From NCBI RefSeq assembly GCF_000204055.1, contig NW_006768783.1:310001-374000 (forward strand): 64,000 nt of DNA, in the 5' to 3' direction. A program made the position numbers and the translations under genes. Positions 23,120 to 36,300 of this stretch are shown here, one piece after another. Position 1 is the first letter of the stretch; each line of letters opens with the position of its first letter. This DNA comes from Melampsora larici-populina 98AG31. Taxonomy: Eukaryota; Basidiomycota; Pucciniomycetes; Pucciniales; Melampsoraceae. The notes below the pieces were generated by a model. That model searched no databases, had not been told where the DNA came from, and saw nothing but the letters and a program-made list of their open reading frames with translations.

Positions 23120-24078
23120 GAAGTGATGAGAGAAAAATGGGCACCTGTTGTAAGGTGACAAAATAAAGGACAATTATTGAGTGAAGAAAAACAAATGAGT
23201 CACACAAACAAGGAGTCTTTTATAGTGTAAGTTGTTCTCTAGGCATAGGTTAAGCAAGCAGGTATGATTGTGAGTCTCATGCGCCGCATTGGGATTAGTT
23301 GTTGTGAGGCCCAAAAGGGAAGTAACAGAAAAGAACAAAAATAGAGACAGAGAGAAATACTGAGACAGGCTCAAAGCAAACAGAGAGGATGGTAACCAGT
23401 GTGATTAAGATAAAACTATGTTTTCAATAACGATGAGTCACCTAAAGATGGTAAGTGTCTTGTCCTCTTCCTTGTTTTCATTCTTCCACAAGTACTGACC
23501 TCACCAATTTTACATCCAAAGCAGCCAACATTCTTTGTTTGCCTCTGCTCCAAAGATCAAACAGTCATCCTTGTCATATCTCCTTTCAATGTGTGGATCG
23601 CACAAAAATGATACACAGGTTTCTGGTTGTGGTGCTGTGTACTTTTCTCTCAATCTCAATTTACCATCTCATGTTTATTGATTGATGGGTTGTTTGTTGT
23701 GTTGTGTAACTTTTCACTCAATCTCAAATGCTCACACTTGTTGCTCATGTCTTGCTCTATTTGTATCTTACTTATTTCTAACACTTGTTCCTTTTGGTCT
23801 ATCTGATTTATGTGTTTGGTTTCGAAATCCAAAAGTTGATCTCATGGGCACTTGAGAGTCTGGGAGAGTTTGAGTGAGGGCGTGAGGTGGTAAAATTGAC
23901 TTTTGATGAGTGGAGAAATGAGACAATTGAATTGAGTGAATTGGTTGCGGACATGTTTTTTTGCTGAGCGAGTGTGATTTCAAATAAAAATCAAACCAGG
24001 CAATATTTCCATCAAATAGGGTGTTGAATAACAAGTATCCAAGAACCGGGCATTGGGTCAAAAAAACCAGTTGCCAAA
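23120..24078. other. Core of fold-back element, no gene seen
   Basis: Remaining internal sequence of the large element between the gypsy insertion and the right arm. Only short frames without recognisable domains. Confidence 0.4.
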
Positions 24079-24080
24079 TA

Positions 24081-24169
24081 CAGTCAAATCGGAAAAGCTT
24101 GACCGATTTTGCCCGCAAAACTCGAGCAATTTGGCGGGGAATTTATGACAAGCTTTTCTGGTTTGACTG
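24081..24169. mobile_element. Tiny pogo-like MITE
   Basis: 89 bp with ends CAGTCAAATCGGAAAAGCTT and the complement of AAGCTTTTCTGGTTTGACTG, flanked by TA (24079-24080 and 24170-24171). The same CAGTC-start, TA-target style as 12966-13130, although the interiors differ. Confidence 0.65.
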
Positions 24170-24701
24170 TAGTGCCGTCCTTAAAAGAATTGAAGAAAAA
24201 GTCAAAATGATAGGTATAAGGGATTGAAAAATGGTTTTTAGGTTGATGTTACTTGTTTTGGGGGTCAAGAAGGTTGAATTATGAAAGAGAAGGACAGTCT
24301 TAGTCAGCAACAACTTTAATCATTGGAATTGATAAGGGAGGAGTGAAGTTATTCAAGAAAAGGGGAATTTTGAGGATGGGAAACAAGGTTACTACAGGAT
24401 TAATTCCTGTCTAGTGATGTCATTGTGGGATTTATAGCACCAAGAGTTTTTGAGATTAATCTTATAGTTATTCTTATGATTGTATTGATTCAGGATGATA
24501 TTTTGATTGAAGAGAAATCAGTATTAGAGGCAAAAATAGGAAAATGGTCAAAAATTGTTGAGATTGAAGGTTTTCAGCTAATTACATATGTCAAAACTTG
24601 CAGATCAGGATGAGTAATAGCTCAATCAATGCAAAATGTTCCATTTCATAATTTAAAACCTTCAAACCTATAGTAAAGGCGGATTAGTGAAAAAGCTATA
24701 A

Positions 24702-25816
24702 GAGCATCTCCAATTGTTGGCGTTGATTTTGGCTTTAGTGAGGCTAAGTTTATGGATGTTTAACCAGGGTTAAGCTAACTAACCCCAAATCCCACAATCA
24801 TTGGCTTTAATTGGGAGTTAAAAAAATATAAACTCCAATAAAGACTAGGTACACAGTCGTTAGCCTTAGCACAGAGTCAAGTCATCCTCAATTTTTGACA
24901 AGACTTTTTTCATCAGTCAAATTCTCAATTTGTAATGTCATTGATTACTTTCAGATTCTTTTTTCTCACATGGAGCTAGAATGATCAGATAAAAAAGAGA
25001 TGCCCTGTCCCCAACTTCAAGATAACAAGTACATTATTGATTCCAAATTGGTCCCGTGGTCAACTTTTGGTGTTGCTATAAAATTTAAAATCAATCTTGT
25101 CTTATCTGATTTTGAGCTCATCTGGCAATATCTACAATTGACTACAATAAACTCAACGGCAATAAGAACAAGATGACAGAGAAGAAAACAAATGAGGAAC
25201 AATTGCGATGAAAAACAATGATCAATCACAGTTGGAAAAAGTGATAGGATTTCAGAGAGAATTGCAGTCTATGACACTGCGAATATAATGTATTTTTCCG
25301 AGGTGAAAAATGATTACATTTATTTCACAAAATGATTAAAAATGCATTAATTCTGCATTAATTCTGCATTTTTCTGCATTAATTCTGCATTATTAATCAT
25401 TTTGTGCATTAATGTCAATCATTTTTCACCTGGGAAAAATACATTATTTTTGCAGTGTGAGCAAGGAGGGTATGGGAGTCAAAGCTGGAGGTGGTTGATG
25501 TGTGAAGTAAGTTTGATTGTACTTGAAAATGTGAGTTGAGGTATGGTGAGATTGCAAGAGGCAGTTAAGGGATTGGCAATATCAAATCTGAATTTGTATA
25601 TGTATGTAGAGTCGGGTGGGTGAGGAAGGGGTGTGGTGAGGTGAGTCAAGTTAACTAGTGCCAGGGTTAGCCTGTGTCAAATTACACCCAGCTTAGAGGG
25701 ATTTTGAAGATTATTTGACTAACCCTTGCCTAACAATTCATGGCTTGGGGGTTTTGCAAATATTTAGTTGAATATTTAACTAATCTGGCGACTTAACCCA
25801 GCAATTGGAGATGCTC
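24702..25816. mobile_element. 1.1-kb MITE with GAGCATC ends and TAA duplication
   Basis: Ends GAGCATCTCCAATTG at 24702 and its exact complement ending at 25816, flanked by TAA on both sides (24699-24701, 25817-25819). The 3-bp TAA duplication fits PIF/Harbinger target preference. No coding frame with a domain inside. It hosts a further MITE at 25275-25457. Confidence 0.8.
25275..25457. mobile_element. Nested palindromic MITE starting CACTGC
   Basis: 183 bp with inverted ends of about 40 bp (CACTGCGAATATAATGTATT and the complement of AATACATTATTTTTGCAGTG), flanked by TGA on both sides. The centre repeats GCATTAATTCT. It lies inside the 24702-25816 element, so it is the younger of the two. Confidence 0.75.
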
Positions 25817-25900
25817 TAAGGAAATAAAAGAGATGGTGTGAATTTTGGATTTTGCGCTTACGTATACACATGTAGCAACATTTACATGTCAAAAAGCTTA

Positions 25901-26226
25901 GGACCCGTTCAGCTGGAACCCAAAAACAGTTTTTGATCTTCATCAAAAACACCGGCGTTTGGTTACTTTGTTTAATCAAAAACAAAAACCATTTTTGATC
26001 AAAAACTCATCAATTTTGAAAAACAGCCTTGAGGCTGTTCTTGAGACCAAAAAGACTTTTTGCCCTTATTTGCCCCTGTATTTCAACTTTTTGATGAGCT
26101 CTGCGGTTGAGTGTTTGGTAATTGAAAAACTGAATTTCAAGTTTTTCATTCCACCCCATGAAAAAGGGGCGGATTAAAAAAGCATTTTTGTGTAACACTT
26201 TTTGGCTAAACCAGCCGAACAGGCCC
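25901..26226. mobile_element. PIF/Harbinger-type MITE, TTA duplication
   Basis: 326 bp; ends GGACCCGTTCAGCTGG and the complement of CCAGCCGAACAGGCCC, flanked by TTA on both sides (25898-25900, 26227-26229). GGGCCTGTTCGG-like ends with a TTA duplication are typical of Tourist/PIF-Harbinger MITEs. The interior is rich in CAAAAA/TTTTTG inverted motifs. Confidence 0.8.
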
Positions 26227-27055
26227 TTATTTTATCAATCTCTACAACTCAATAACTGTTTCATAACACATCATAAACAGGTCATATTGGGGCAATAAAT
26301 GATCAGTATCAAGAGGGCTATAAAATGAGCTATGGTAATCCAAAATTGGACAACTCTACAAAAAATTGGAAATTCCAAAAATGGTTTTCAGCTATGAGTA
26401 CTAGGAAAAAAATCACCTTTACTCGTCATAAGAAGATCTGTTCATCATTCATTAACATCAATTGATCAGTTTCACAGCTTTAATCATGCCAAATATCAAT
26501 AATAATGACATCATAAGATTACATCAGAGGGATTTTGTTGGTTTTTGACAGTTTTTGGAGGTTTTTGAAGTTGTTTACCATTTTTAGAGTATTGAAGGAG
26601 TGTTATATAATACTGGATGTGGTTTTACGTTCCTCATTCCCATTTTTTGTCTTCTTATACCTTTGTTATAGTGTTTTTAATCATCATTAGATTACTATAT
26701 TTGTACTAAGGTCACTTAATCCGCCCCTTCAAGTAAGGACAAATTGATTTATGTGTGTTCAAGACCAATATAAGTCTATTTGGGAATAATACTTAAAACA
26801 GTATTGCTAGTAATTACTACTATTTTGTGAACTTTTGCGCTTAAAAACTTGAATAATACTTATTAAAGGTATTGAGAACTTTTCTTTGGCACCTTTATCT
26901 TTCTCTCTGTTACCACAAAGTGGTCAGCAAGTGCCCTTGTGCTGGTTTCTTTGAAGAAGGCAGTCTTTAAGTAACTTATACTATTCATACATTAGTTGAT
27001 TATCCCTTCTTAGGTGTTGTAAAGCTCTTGTTCAGCTTTAAATACTACAACATCA

Positions 27056-27635
27056 CGGGTTACGGCACACAGCTGTGGATTCTCTTATTGAAAAAAAACA
27101 AGCCCACTGCTCTGTGAAACCATTGTTTGGTCTTCATGCCTTCAAAATGGTCTTAGTGCTATACATTTTCCCAAATTGATCCATGATACATGTCATACAA
27201 AACTTACATTTGATTGTAAGCAAGGGATGATTTTCACTACCTTCAACCTCAGCTTCAAATCCAATTCCATCTCAAGTAACATTTCTCAAATTTCAGCCAA
27301 TTGTTGTGTAGCCAAAGTAAGTAGAATTTTGATTTTATCTATTTCAGACAATCCCTTTGTTTATTTTATACCGATTTTCTTGAAATCCTTTTTGTTTCAT
27401 TTTTCAACTTTGATTTGATTTTAGGAGTATGTTGATTTACAGAGTGATCCAATGGTTAACATAGAAATGCAATTAGATGAGAATATCATTTTACATTGGA
27501 CAGGTACATCTTAAAGCTCACTTTTCTCAAACAGTCAAAAACTCTTGACTTTTTTAAAGAAAACTAATCATTCTTTGTTGATTTTCATAAGTTTATAAAA
27601 GGTTAAAGATGGTGAGAGACAAAAACCAAAACATA
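27056..27635 (+). pseudogene. Unidentified gene fragment
   Basis: A frame through about 27176-27316 (ending SANCCVAK at a GTAAGT donor) appears to continue after an acceptor at 27424 as EYVDLQSDPMVNIEMQLDEN, to a GT donor at 27504. The splice signals and matching phase suggest real exons, but I do not recognise the protein and see no start or end. The neighbouring TIR element begins about 130 bp later, so the gene may have been broken by it. This is a low-certainty reading. Confidence 0.35.
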
Positions 27636-28906
27636 TAGGGGATACAAAGTTGAAATCCGGCCGAAAATCCGGCCGCGTGGCCAGATTTCCAGATTCCATT
27701 TTTTGCGGTAATTCGGAATCTGGACATGAGTCCGGATTCTCTCAACTTTGAATCCCCCGACTTCAAGTTCCATGCCAACTTTCCACTACACCACCAGTCC
27801 CACATCCAATATCGACGACTCGCCCCCACTTCACATAGCAACAACTCGATACCATCGCAAAATAGCCCTCAAGAGGTCCATTCAAACAGCACGACATGCA
27901 AGAAAGGCGTATGTTCAGAACAACCTAGACTCACTTGCAATGTTTCAAGTCAATCTCGCCGGGATAGATTTTTCTTACGCATGATTCAAGCCTTACAAAT
28001 CCATCAAATTGCTGTAACTGACAAGAATTGAAAGAAGGCAGCTTTCTCGGTCAACCAAACTTACAATTTAATCAATCACAACATGAACCTTATGATAGAT
28101 CAATCTCAAATCTTTCGATTGATGAAAAAGACCAACTCTTGACTTCAATTCTCACAAAGATTCCATCTGGTCTGACTATTCTTAAACTTATCTGTATCCT
28201 TGTTTGATTTGATTCGTGTGTGAAAAGATTATACAAAGGATCTAATACAAAATTCAGAGTTCCGAAAAGTGACTCTTTAACAAAACTTCTAGATCGAGGA
28301 TGTCTTTGGACTAAGATCAACTGCTATTGTCTGCCAGTTTCATTCATCCACAGGTTTGAAAGAGTCTTTGTTCTGCAGCTTGAGTTAAAACATCTAAAAT
28401 CGCAGGTTCAAGTGTTTTTAATTGATATGAAGCAGCTAAAGAGAAAACAAAACCAAAACCAAAAGAGTAGATTAGATTTAAATCAGATCGAATATGATTT
28501 TTAAAGTATTAATCAAGAGAAGAAAAATGATCTGTTACCGATCTGTTGTACCATTGAAGTTAATTGTCCTTTATTCAAAAAATCCGTAATCTTCACTCGA
28601 TCTCGATGATTAGTTGAATTCCATAAAGGAGGATAAGGTTGATTTGAATGAGAATGAGAATGTAATGAAGATCGATTTGACTCAGAGTGTAAGGAAGGAT
28701 TTCTGGGTGCCTGGTGTTGGATGAGAACAAAAATCTTGAGATTGAGGTGTTGAGTCGGATATGGAATTGAGGTGAGTGAAGAACTGGCCAGTGATCTGTT
28801 GATTTCTCTTTTTGCCAAATTTCAAGTCGTGGCCAGAAAAAAATGGAATCTGGAAATCTGGCCACGCGGCCGGATTTTCGGCCGGATTTCAACTTTGTAT
28901 CCCCTA
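27636..28906. mobile_element. 1.27-kb TIR element with about 70-bp identical inverted ends
   Basis: Ends TAGGGGATACAAAGTTGAAA... and its exact complement; the two arms match without a difference for roughly 70 bp. Arms contain CCGGCCG palindromes. Flanked by ATA on both sides (27633-27635, 28907-28909). The interior has coding-like pieces (for example SNLSIDEKDQLLTSILTKIP near 28110-28170) that I cannot assign; no transposase domain is visible. Identical arms suggest a young or gene-converted copy. Confidence 0.8.
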
Positions 28907-28909
28907 ATA

Positions 28910-30040
28910 GATGCCAGGTTACCCATATGGGACCAATCCTAATCCTGCGCAGAATTAAGATCAATCCACTTGTCTTGGTCCAGAGAATCATATTTGTCTA
29001 CAATGTCTGCAATGTCTTCACTGGTAGTCACTTGAGTTGGTAAGGGTAAAGATTTGTCTTCATTGTTGGAAAAATCACAAGTGACTGGAGCTTCAGGGGG
29101 ATCACTTTTGGAACTCAAAGGTATCAACTTGATGAAATTAATGGTGGAAGTATTTGAAGTCAAATGTTGTACGGAAGTTGTTGAAGGTGCCAACTTAATC
29201 AATTTTGGTATAGTGGAGATGTTGGGGATTGGACTGGTACTGAAATCCAATGGGGAGGATTTCAACAGAGTCAAGTTTGAAGGTTGAGCAGGATATGGTT
29301 ATGGTGATCCATATCTGTTTGGCATATATGGGTACAGTGGTTGGTATGGGACACATGATGGATAAGGAGGATATCCCCAATAGGGATTGGTTGTTCAATG
29401 CTCAGTGTTTGTGGAATTTGGCCAGGAGGGAAGGCGAGGCGGATACATCTCAGGATAGGGGCAGGGCAGAAAACCTGGTATATGAAGTGGTTTAGGAGGG
29501 GGTGATGGTGGTATTAGTTGTAGAATTGTGGGACCAAGGTGTGCAATTGTCCTCGCCGCTTTCTCCAGTTATTTCAATGATGAAGGTGCCACTTTGTTGT
29601 TGGACTTGATGGATAGTGTTAGTTTGAGGAGTTGATTATTTATACAATTCAAGCTGATCAAGGTATGAAAAGGTTTTGTGATTCAGTCTCAATAATCTCG
29701 AAGTGACCGTAACGAATATGCGCAAGTTTCTCTGATAATAGATTCATGGAGAGCTCCCGTTTTATGGGTTTCAAACTTGATGCAAATTTTTGTGTTTTGG
29801 TCAGACACAGGTTTATACTTTGGCCTATATTTGAGATCATCAATGTATTTATGAAACTGAATGTGTTTCAGTGAGCCTTGAATTGTTTCAAGACTGCAAG
29901 AGGATCGTCTCATCTTCACAAACTTCAAAGTCTACATTTGAGCTTGATTGAGCTTGATTGTTTTTGAGAATGAAGATGATGAATTGATTTGGATTGAGGT
30001 CTTGAGAAAGAGAGTCTTGTTTTAATTTTAATAAATTTTT
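28910..30040 (-). pseudogene. Broken Pro/Tyr-rich reading frame, unidentified
   Basis: On the minus strand from about 29640 to 28939, frames broken by stops and shifts spell a low-complexity protein: QQQSGTFIIEITGESGEDN, a proline/tyrosine-rich stretch (WGYPPYPSCVPYQPLYPYMP), then LTLLKSSPLDFSTSPIPNIS and an acidic end. The compositional style suggests a TE-associated or lineage-specific gene. Its 3' side is cut by the 27636-28906 element. Function unknown. 29640-30040 shows nothing clear. Confidence 0.35.
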
Positions 30041-30374
30041 TAATTTTCATATTGAGTTTCTTTTTTGTAAATTCAAGTTGTCAGAGTGAACTTCAACCAA
30101 ACTCAACCTCGATCACAAATCATTCAATCAACCTTTTAGATTTCAACTTCGCATACATCAACATACGACCTTCTACACGTTCATTTCCATCAAACCCATT
30201 AGCATTCACTTGGTGTCCATTCGATTCGACCTCAATCTTAACAATCAATCAATCAATCAAACCTTCAATCTCACTACAAGAACTACATACTCAAGCTCAT
30301 ACCTTTTTTAAATAACTCTCTCCTTGTTTACTCCCTTCGCATTTCGATTAATCAATCTTTGATATCTTGGTTCA

Positions 30375-33300
30375 ATGTCTGGCAATATAAAAGTATATCA
30401 TCTCTTTTACCTTTTCTTTCATCTTCGTTTTATTAATCTCTGTTTTTTCCATTTATGAACCAATCTTAACAGGTCGTAGTACGATGTCGCCCCCTCAACT
30501 CACGAGAACTTGCGCGTGGTGCAAAATGTCTGGTGAAGATGGAAGGTGGCACTCACACTTTTCTTGACCCTCCGCCCGAAGACCCGCAACAGAAACGTCC
30601 AGCAGGCGATCGTGAAACGAAGAGCTTCGCATTTGATCACTCTTATTGGTCTGCTTGTTCAAAAGACGAACCTGGTTATGCATCTCAACAAACGCTTTAT
30701 GAGGACTTGGGGATGGATTTACTCGATAACAGTTTTGAAGGTTATAATTCTTGCATCTTTGCATGTGCGTCCTTGAATCTCTTATCATGATCTTCCTCAA
30801 TAGACGCACGATCTATTGACAAAGTCAAGAATTCAAATGAGATGGCTTCTGGCTAGGATTTGATACTCAATCCATGATCAAAAGAAGCACAAGCATTGGT
30901 CGTATCTGATGTGTGTTCTCTTTCAAACCGTGTGTATATAGATGGTCAAACCGGTTCCGGGAAATCTTACTCCATGATGGGATATGGTCAAGATCGAGGG
31001 ATTATTCCTTTGACGTGCTCTGCCCTATTCGATCGAATTGAAGAAAAGTTGACAACCGAACCCAACGTCACATACACTGTTGAGGTCTCATTCATGGAGG
31101 TCAGCTTACAAAGGGGATTCAATCAATTAACAAAGAGGACTAATTCGAATACTTTTTATTTATTCCTGTATTAGATTTATAATGAGCGAGTGCGTGATCT
31201 TTTAAACCCTAAAAATAAAGGAAACCTTCGAGTCCGTGAGCACCCTTCATTGGGTCCTTATGTCGAAGATCTTTCCAAGCTTGCTGTTCAATCTTATGCC
31301 AATGTGGAAACTCTCATGGACGAGGGTAACAAGGCCAGGACGGTGGCAGCCACCAACATGAACGAAACTTCTTCACGATCTCATTCAGTTTTCACTCTTC
31401 TTCTCACCCAGCGTCGTACGGATACCAATACCGGTCTTGCGGGTGAAAAAGTCTCACGTATCAGTCTTGTCGATCTTGCTGGTTCAGAGCGTGCCAACAG
31501 TACAGGTGCAACTGGTGTTCGACTGAAGGAAGGTGCTCAGATCAACAAGTCTCTCACTACTCTTGGAAAGGTCATCTCTGCCCTCGCTACTGCCGGCGGT
31601 GGAAGTGGTTTGGGGAAGAAGAAAAAGGCCGACGAGCATGTCCCATATCGTGACTCGGTATTGACTTGGCTATTAAAAGATTCACTTGGTGGAAACTCGA
31701 AAACAGCTATGATTGCAGCCATCAGTCCAGCAGATTACGATGAAACCCTATCGACTTTGAGATATGCAGATCAGGCTAAGAAAATCAAGAACAAGGCAGT
31801 AGTGAATGAGGATCCGAATGCAAAATTGATTAGGGAGCTCAAAGAGGAATTGACAACTTTACGTACTCGGATCATTTCAGGTGGTGGTATTGGCGAGGAT
31901 ACCTACGATGTCACCTTACCACCTGAAAAACAAATCGTGACTTATCAGACCAAGACTGGAGAAATCAAGACTGTAACTAAGGCGGTTCTACAAGAACAAC
32001 TCGAACAAAGTGAAAAGATTATGGCAGAAGTGGCTCAAACTTGGGAAGAGAAATTAGTCAAGACTCAAGTGGTGCAGAAAGAACGTGAAGCAGCTCTTGA
32101 AGAACTTGGGATCACCATTGAGAAAAACAACGTTGGCGTTCATACTCCCAAAAGGATGCCTCACTTGGTTAATCTCAATGAAGACCCTCTCATGTCGGAA
32201 TGTTTAATTTATCAAATCAAAGCGGGTACCACCATTGTCGGTAACACCGAATCTGATCAACATTGCGATATTCGACTCAGTGGACGTAATATCCTCTCTC
32301 AACATTGTCACTTCGAGTCAGATCGAGAGACTGGAAAAGTCTTACTCTATGCTCATGAGAATGCTCCAACCATGGTCAATGGTCAACGTCTCAGTCCTGA
32401 TGTACCCAAGAAACTGAAATCTGGCTACCGAGTTATCTTGGGTGATTATCATATTTTTCGATTCAATCATCCAGAAGAAGTTCGAAAACATCGTGAAAAA
32501 GTGAAATCAATGAGTGGGCTTTCGCCTGGTGGTGAGCAGATAGTAGGTGATCTTGTGCGATCACCTCTTGGCATTGCGTCCGAAGGTGAAGGACGACCTG
32601 GGTCTGGCTCACCTTTCGTTCGGACTGACTCACCATCGAACAGCTCAGTATTTGACCCACAAGATTATCACTATGCACGCCGAGAAGCAGTCATCTCAAG
32701 ACTGAATGGGACGGATGTCAACTTGGAAGAGTTGGACGATAGCGAAGTTGAGCGATTGTTTGATGATGTGGCACGGTTAAGGATGCAACGTAAGAGTGGT
32801 GCGAGTGTAAGTGGACGAGAGAGTCGGATGTCTTGCATCAGTGAATCGATTGATGATGATGATCACTCCGGAGGATCACCATCTTGTCGACCACAATCTG
32901 GAAGCACTTATGTGACGGATGATACAAGTATTGCAGATTCAACTGTGACTTACAATCAACCTGAACTTGATCATCAGTTGCAAAATATGAAGGCTGATCT
33001 GGAGCAACAGTTGGATAAACAGAGGATTGGCTACGAGGATAAGATTAAGACTCTTTCGAGTACACATTTAAGCGAACAAGACTCTGATCGATTACAAACA
33101 GAAAGACACGCCATGGAAACTCAGATGCAAGTCTTGAAAGAGGAGATGTGCGTATTCCATTCTTGGCATCTCGAGCGTCATTTTAAAATTTCTAGAATGC
33201 ACCATGATCAGCTACGTGATTTGCTTGCTCACCTTGACTTGTGTTGTTTTGTCATGTTAGGGAGCAGCGTTTGGAGGTCCAGAAACAAAAGTATCAAAAG

Positions 33301-36300
33301 AAAGTGAAGAAGCTCAAGACGAAAACTCGTAAGGCAGATGATGGATCTGATCTTGATTTTGATCTCGACGAAATGACCGACGAGCAAAGGCGATTGAGTC
33401 AAAAAGTGGTCAAGAAATGGAAAAGGTTCAATCAAGTGAAACTAGCAGAAACTCTATTGACAAATGCGGTGATGCTGAAAGAATCAAATATAATAAGCAA
33501 AGACTTGGATAAGAAGGTTACTTACCAGTTTATTGTTTTGGATAAGGAACCATGGGAGATTACTAGTTCAGTATTGGAGTCAATAAAGGGCTTGAGCGAA
33601 TTTGATGATGTATCAGATCCAGTTTTGAGCGATCGATCAAATCGACCTTGTGTTGGAATCAAAGTACTAGATAAACGACATCGGGCCATCTATGTTTGGT
33701 CAATGGATAAATTGAAGCTGAGGCTGAAGCAGATGAGGAATTTGTACAACTTTATTGATAAGCCAGCATTGTAAGTGAACATGTTAACCCTTAACATCGA
33801 TCTGAATGTTCACTCATGTCAGGTCCTTTCAGTTCGCAGCATTTTAACTGGGAAGACCCATTTTACGATCCTTTCCCGCCTGCGTATTCATTCATCGGAC
33901 ACGCGTTCGTTCCCCTCGGTCCACTGTATCGAAACCTTCCGATCAGCTCCACTCTATCTATCTATAGTCCTTATACATTGAGTCAGATAGCTACTTGTAG
34001 GGTTCGCATTCGCGTAATTGGTATCGCTCCACCTGCACGGACAGGCATCTTGCTCAACTCTGCTGGTGGGTCTTCATTCACGCCTGCTAAAGAGAGTCTA
34101 TGTCCATTTGTAGATGGAGGTAAGATCACACTCGAAATCATCGTGGATGATGTCAGCGGCCTCACGTCTCGAGACTTTTCTTCAGTTCACTGTCAACTTC
34201 GGATCTCTTCACTTGGTGGTCCATTGAAACCAGGAGTCGAAGAACAAATTTTTAGCTCAGCAGCTGTTGATTTACCATGCGATCATCATGAATTTCATCT
34301 AAAACAGACTACTACTATCACCATCACGGAACAAGTCAAGAAGCATTTGGCGTCTCGATGTGCGCCTATTGAGTTCTTTGGACAGTTAATGCCGAGTTAT
34401 CTTGAAAAACTAGAAAGGTTTGATGAAAAGAAATTAACCGAAACCAAGCCAACTCTTCAACGCTCTAGTCCGACTTCTGATGTTGGAATTTCGAATTCGG
34501 ATCCCAATTCACCTATTCCACCAATGTCACTCATGGAACTTACTAGTTCATCTTCAAGTTTAATGAGACAACCTGAAACTGAATTTGTTTCTGAACAACA
34601 TCATGATGTTTCAAGTTCGATTCAAATGTTAGAACTTTCTGCAAATGGAGATTATTTACCTACCCCAATCGTTTCTCAAAATGCACTTGATCCTGGAGCG
34701 TTTTTTGTACGACAAGGACTTCAACGAAAATTAGCGATCAAAGCGTCACATAATTCTGGAAGACAGTTTCCTTGGATCAAAATCGGAACAGTAGAATTAA
34801 GTAATGTAAGATTATTAGATGGACAAGGTAGGATACATGGACCTAAAGTGAATAAAGTGATTAGTTTAAAACCTTCCAATAAACCTGTTTCGAAATTTGA
34901 AAGTGATGGAACTTCATCAATTGTTTATATTGGAAATTGGGATACAGGAGCACATGATTCAACTTATTTAAATCGAGTGACATTAAATGAACAAAGAGTA
35001 TTAGTAGAATTAAAATGGAAAATCGAAAGTGAAAATTGTGAAAGCCCTATAGAATTTAAGATTGATTTAGGATTAACCATCAAAGAAAGAGATCAAAGAC
35101 CACCTTTAACAATGTTAAACTTTTTAAGATTTACGAAAATTTTAGATAGATCCAATTATTTATTTATGGTAAAACTTTCACCAATCTTGATTAAAAAGGT
35201 TTCAGAAATTTGGAGATTAAATACTTGTTTTCAATTTATTAATGGTGAAGAAAGTTTAGGTAATTGGAAACCTAGAGATATTTCAATTTTACAAGAGTTT
35301 TGGAAGTTTAAAGAATTAATGGAATTGAAGATTGCTGTTGGATCGATTAGAATCGTTTTGAATTATTTAAATAATAATTCGGTTACTTCTTCTTTGGTGA
35401 CTTCACCTGGGAATGGAAAACAATCTATTTGGGGTGAGAATGGGATCGCAATGGGGAATGGGTTTGAGTCTCCTTTGGGGCTGCAACATGATGTGGATTT
35501 GTTTAAGATTGGTAAGAGTTTGGAGTTATGGCAAAAACAATTTGGACCCAAACAGAAGGTAAGCCGAATAACAATTGATGATATGAATGTTTTAAAAATC
35601 TTGTTTAACGTTACATGATTGATTTTGACTTTGATTTTGATTTTGATTAGATGATCTTGGCACAAGAACCAGGAAGGTTAACGAGTACAAAATCATCACC
35701 AACGAGTACAGATCAATCACCTGAATCACAACTTTTATCTCCTATCGCATTAGAAAAGATGAAATCGAATTCGATTCAACTAAAATCGAAACGAGATAAA
35801 AGGATGACTGCTGAAGTGTTTTTAGTACCTCGAACGTAAGTAGATTTTATCCTTTGTGATTTGGAAGAAATAAACGAAACTGATTTGATGGGTTTTTGCT
35901 GCCGAATATAGTGATAATGTTGTGAAAAGAGGGTATATGTTTGTTTTAAGAGATCCTACTAGTGATGAATGGGCCAAACGTTGGTGTAAGTGAAAAATCC
36001 GCACTTGGTTTTTTTTTGGAATTGAGGTTTGGGTTTAGTCATGAAAATTTACTGATGAATCTTACTTTTTTTGATGATTGATGGTTAAATAGTTGTATTA
36101 AGAAGACCTTATCTGTATATATATGAAGAGAATGATGAAATTAGGGAATTAGGAGTGATTAACTTGGGGAATGTTCATGTGGATTCGAATTTAGAATTAG
36201 AAACTATGTTAGATGTAAGTCACCTCTTTCTTCTTGCTTTTTTGACAGTAGATTTACTCAGGTATCTGTTGTTGTTTTTTGTTTCTTTGGGATGGTTTAT

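Larger units (their letters stand above)
15446..27055. mobile_element. Large fold-back element carrying nested insertions
   Basis: The left arm at about 15446-16855 is homologous, inverted, to the right arm at about 24195-27055. Matching landmarks include ATTTAAAGCT followed by AACAAGAGCTTTACAACACC (15461 on; complement near 27040), AAGACTGCCTTCTTCAAAGA (15541; 26950), TGAAGGGGCGGATT (15775; about 26730) and ATATGTAATCAGCTGAAAACC (16450; 24590). The right arm is longer because two MITEs sit in it. Removing the inserted elements leaves roughly 4.1 kb. No transposase was recognised in the remaining core, so it looks non-autonomous; its superfamily is unknown. Left and right ends differ by about 10 bp near 15440, so the exact termini and target duplication are not fixed. 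Confidence 0.7.
24195..27055 (-). repeat. Right arm of fold-back element
   Basis: Inverted partner of 15446-16855, interrupted by MITEs at 24702-25816 and 25901-26226. Homology resumes cleanly on both sides of each insertion, which confirms they landed in an existing arm. Confidence 0.7.

Noticed and set aside
25320..25420. GCATTAATTCT direct repeats as a CRISPR-like array
   Set aside because: Units are adjacent without unique spacers, sit in the centre of a MITE, and the genome is eukaryotic.
31537..31722. Minus-strand open frame opposite the kinesin motor domain
   Set aside because: It is the antisense shadow of strongly conserved kinesin sequence and has no domain of its own.
33816..33832. 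Alternative acceptor at 33822 and ATG at 33816 as a separate downstream gene
   Set aside because: The frame is the KIF1-type central region and joins the motor exon perfectly using the acceptor at 33832, so this is one kinesin gene.
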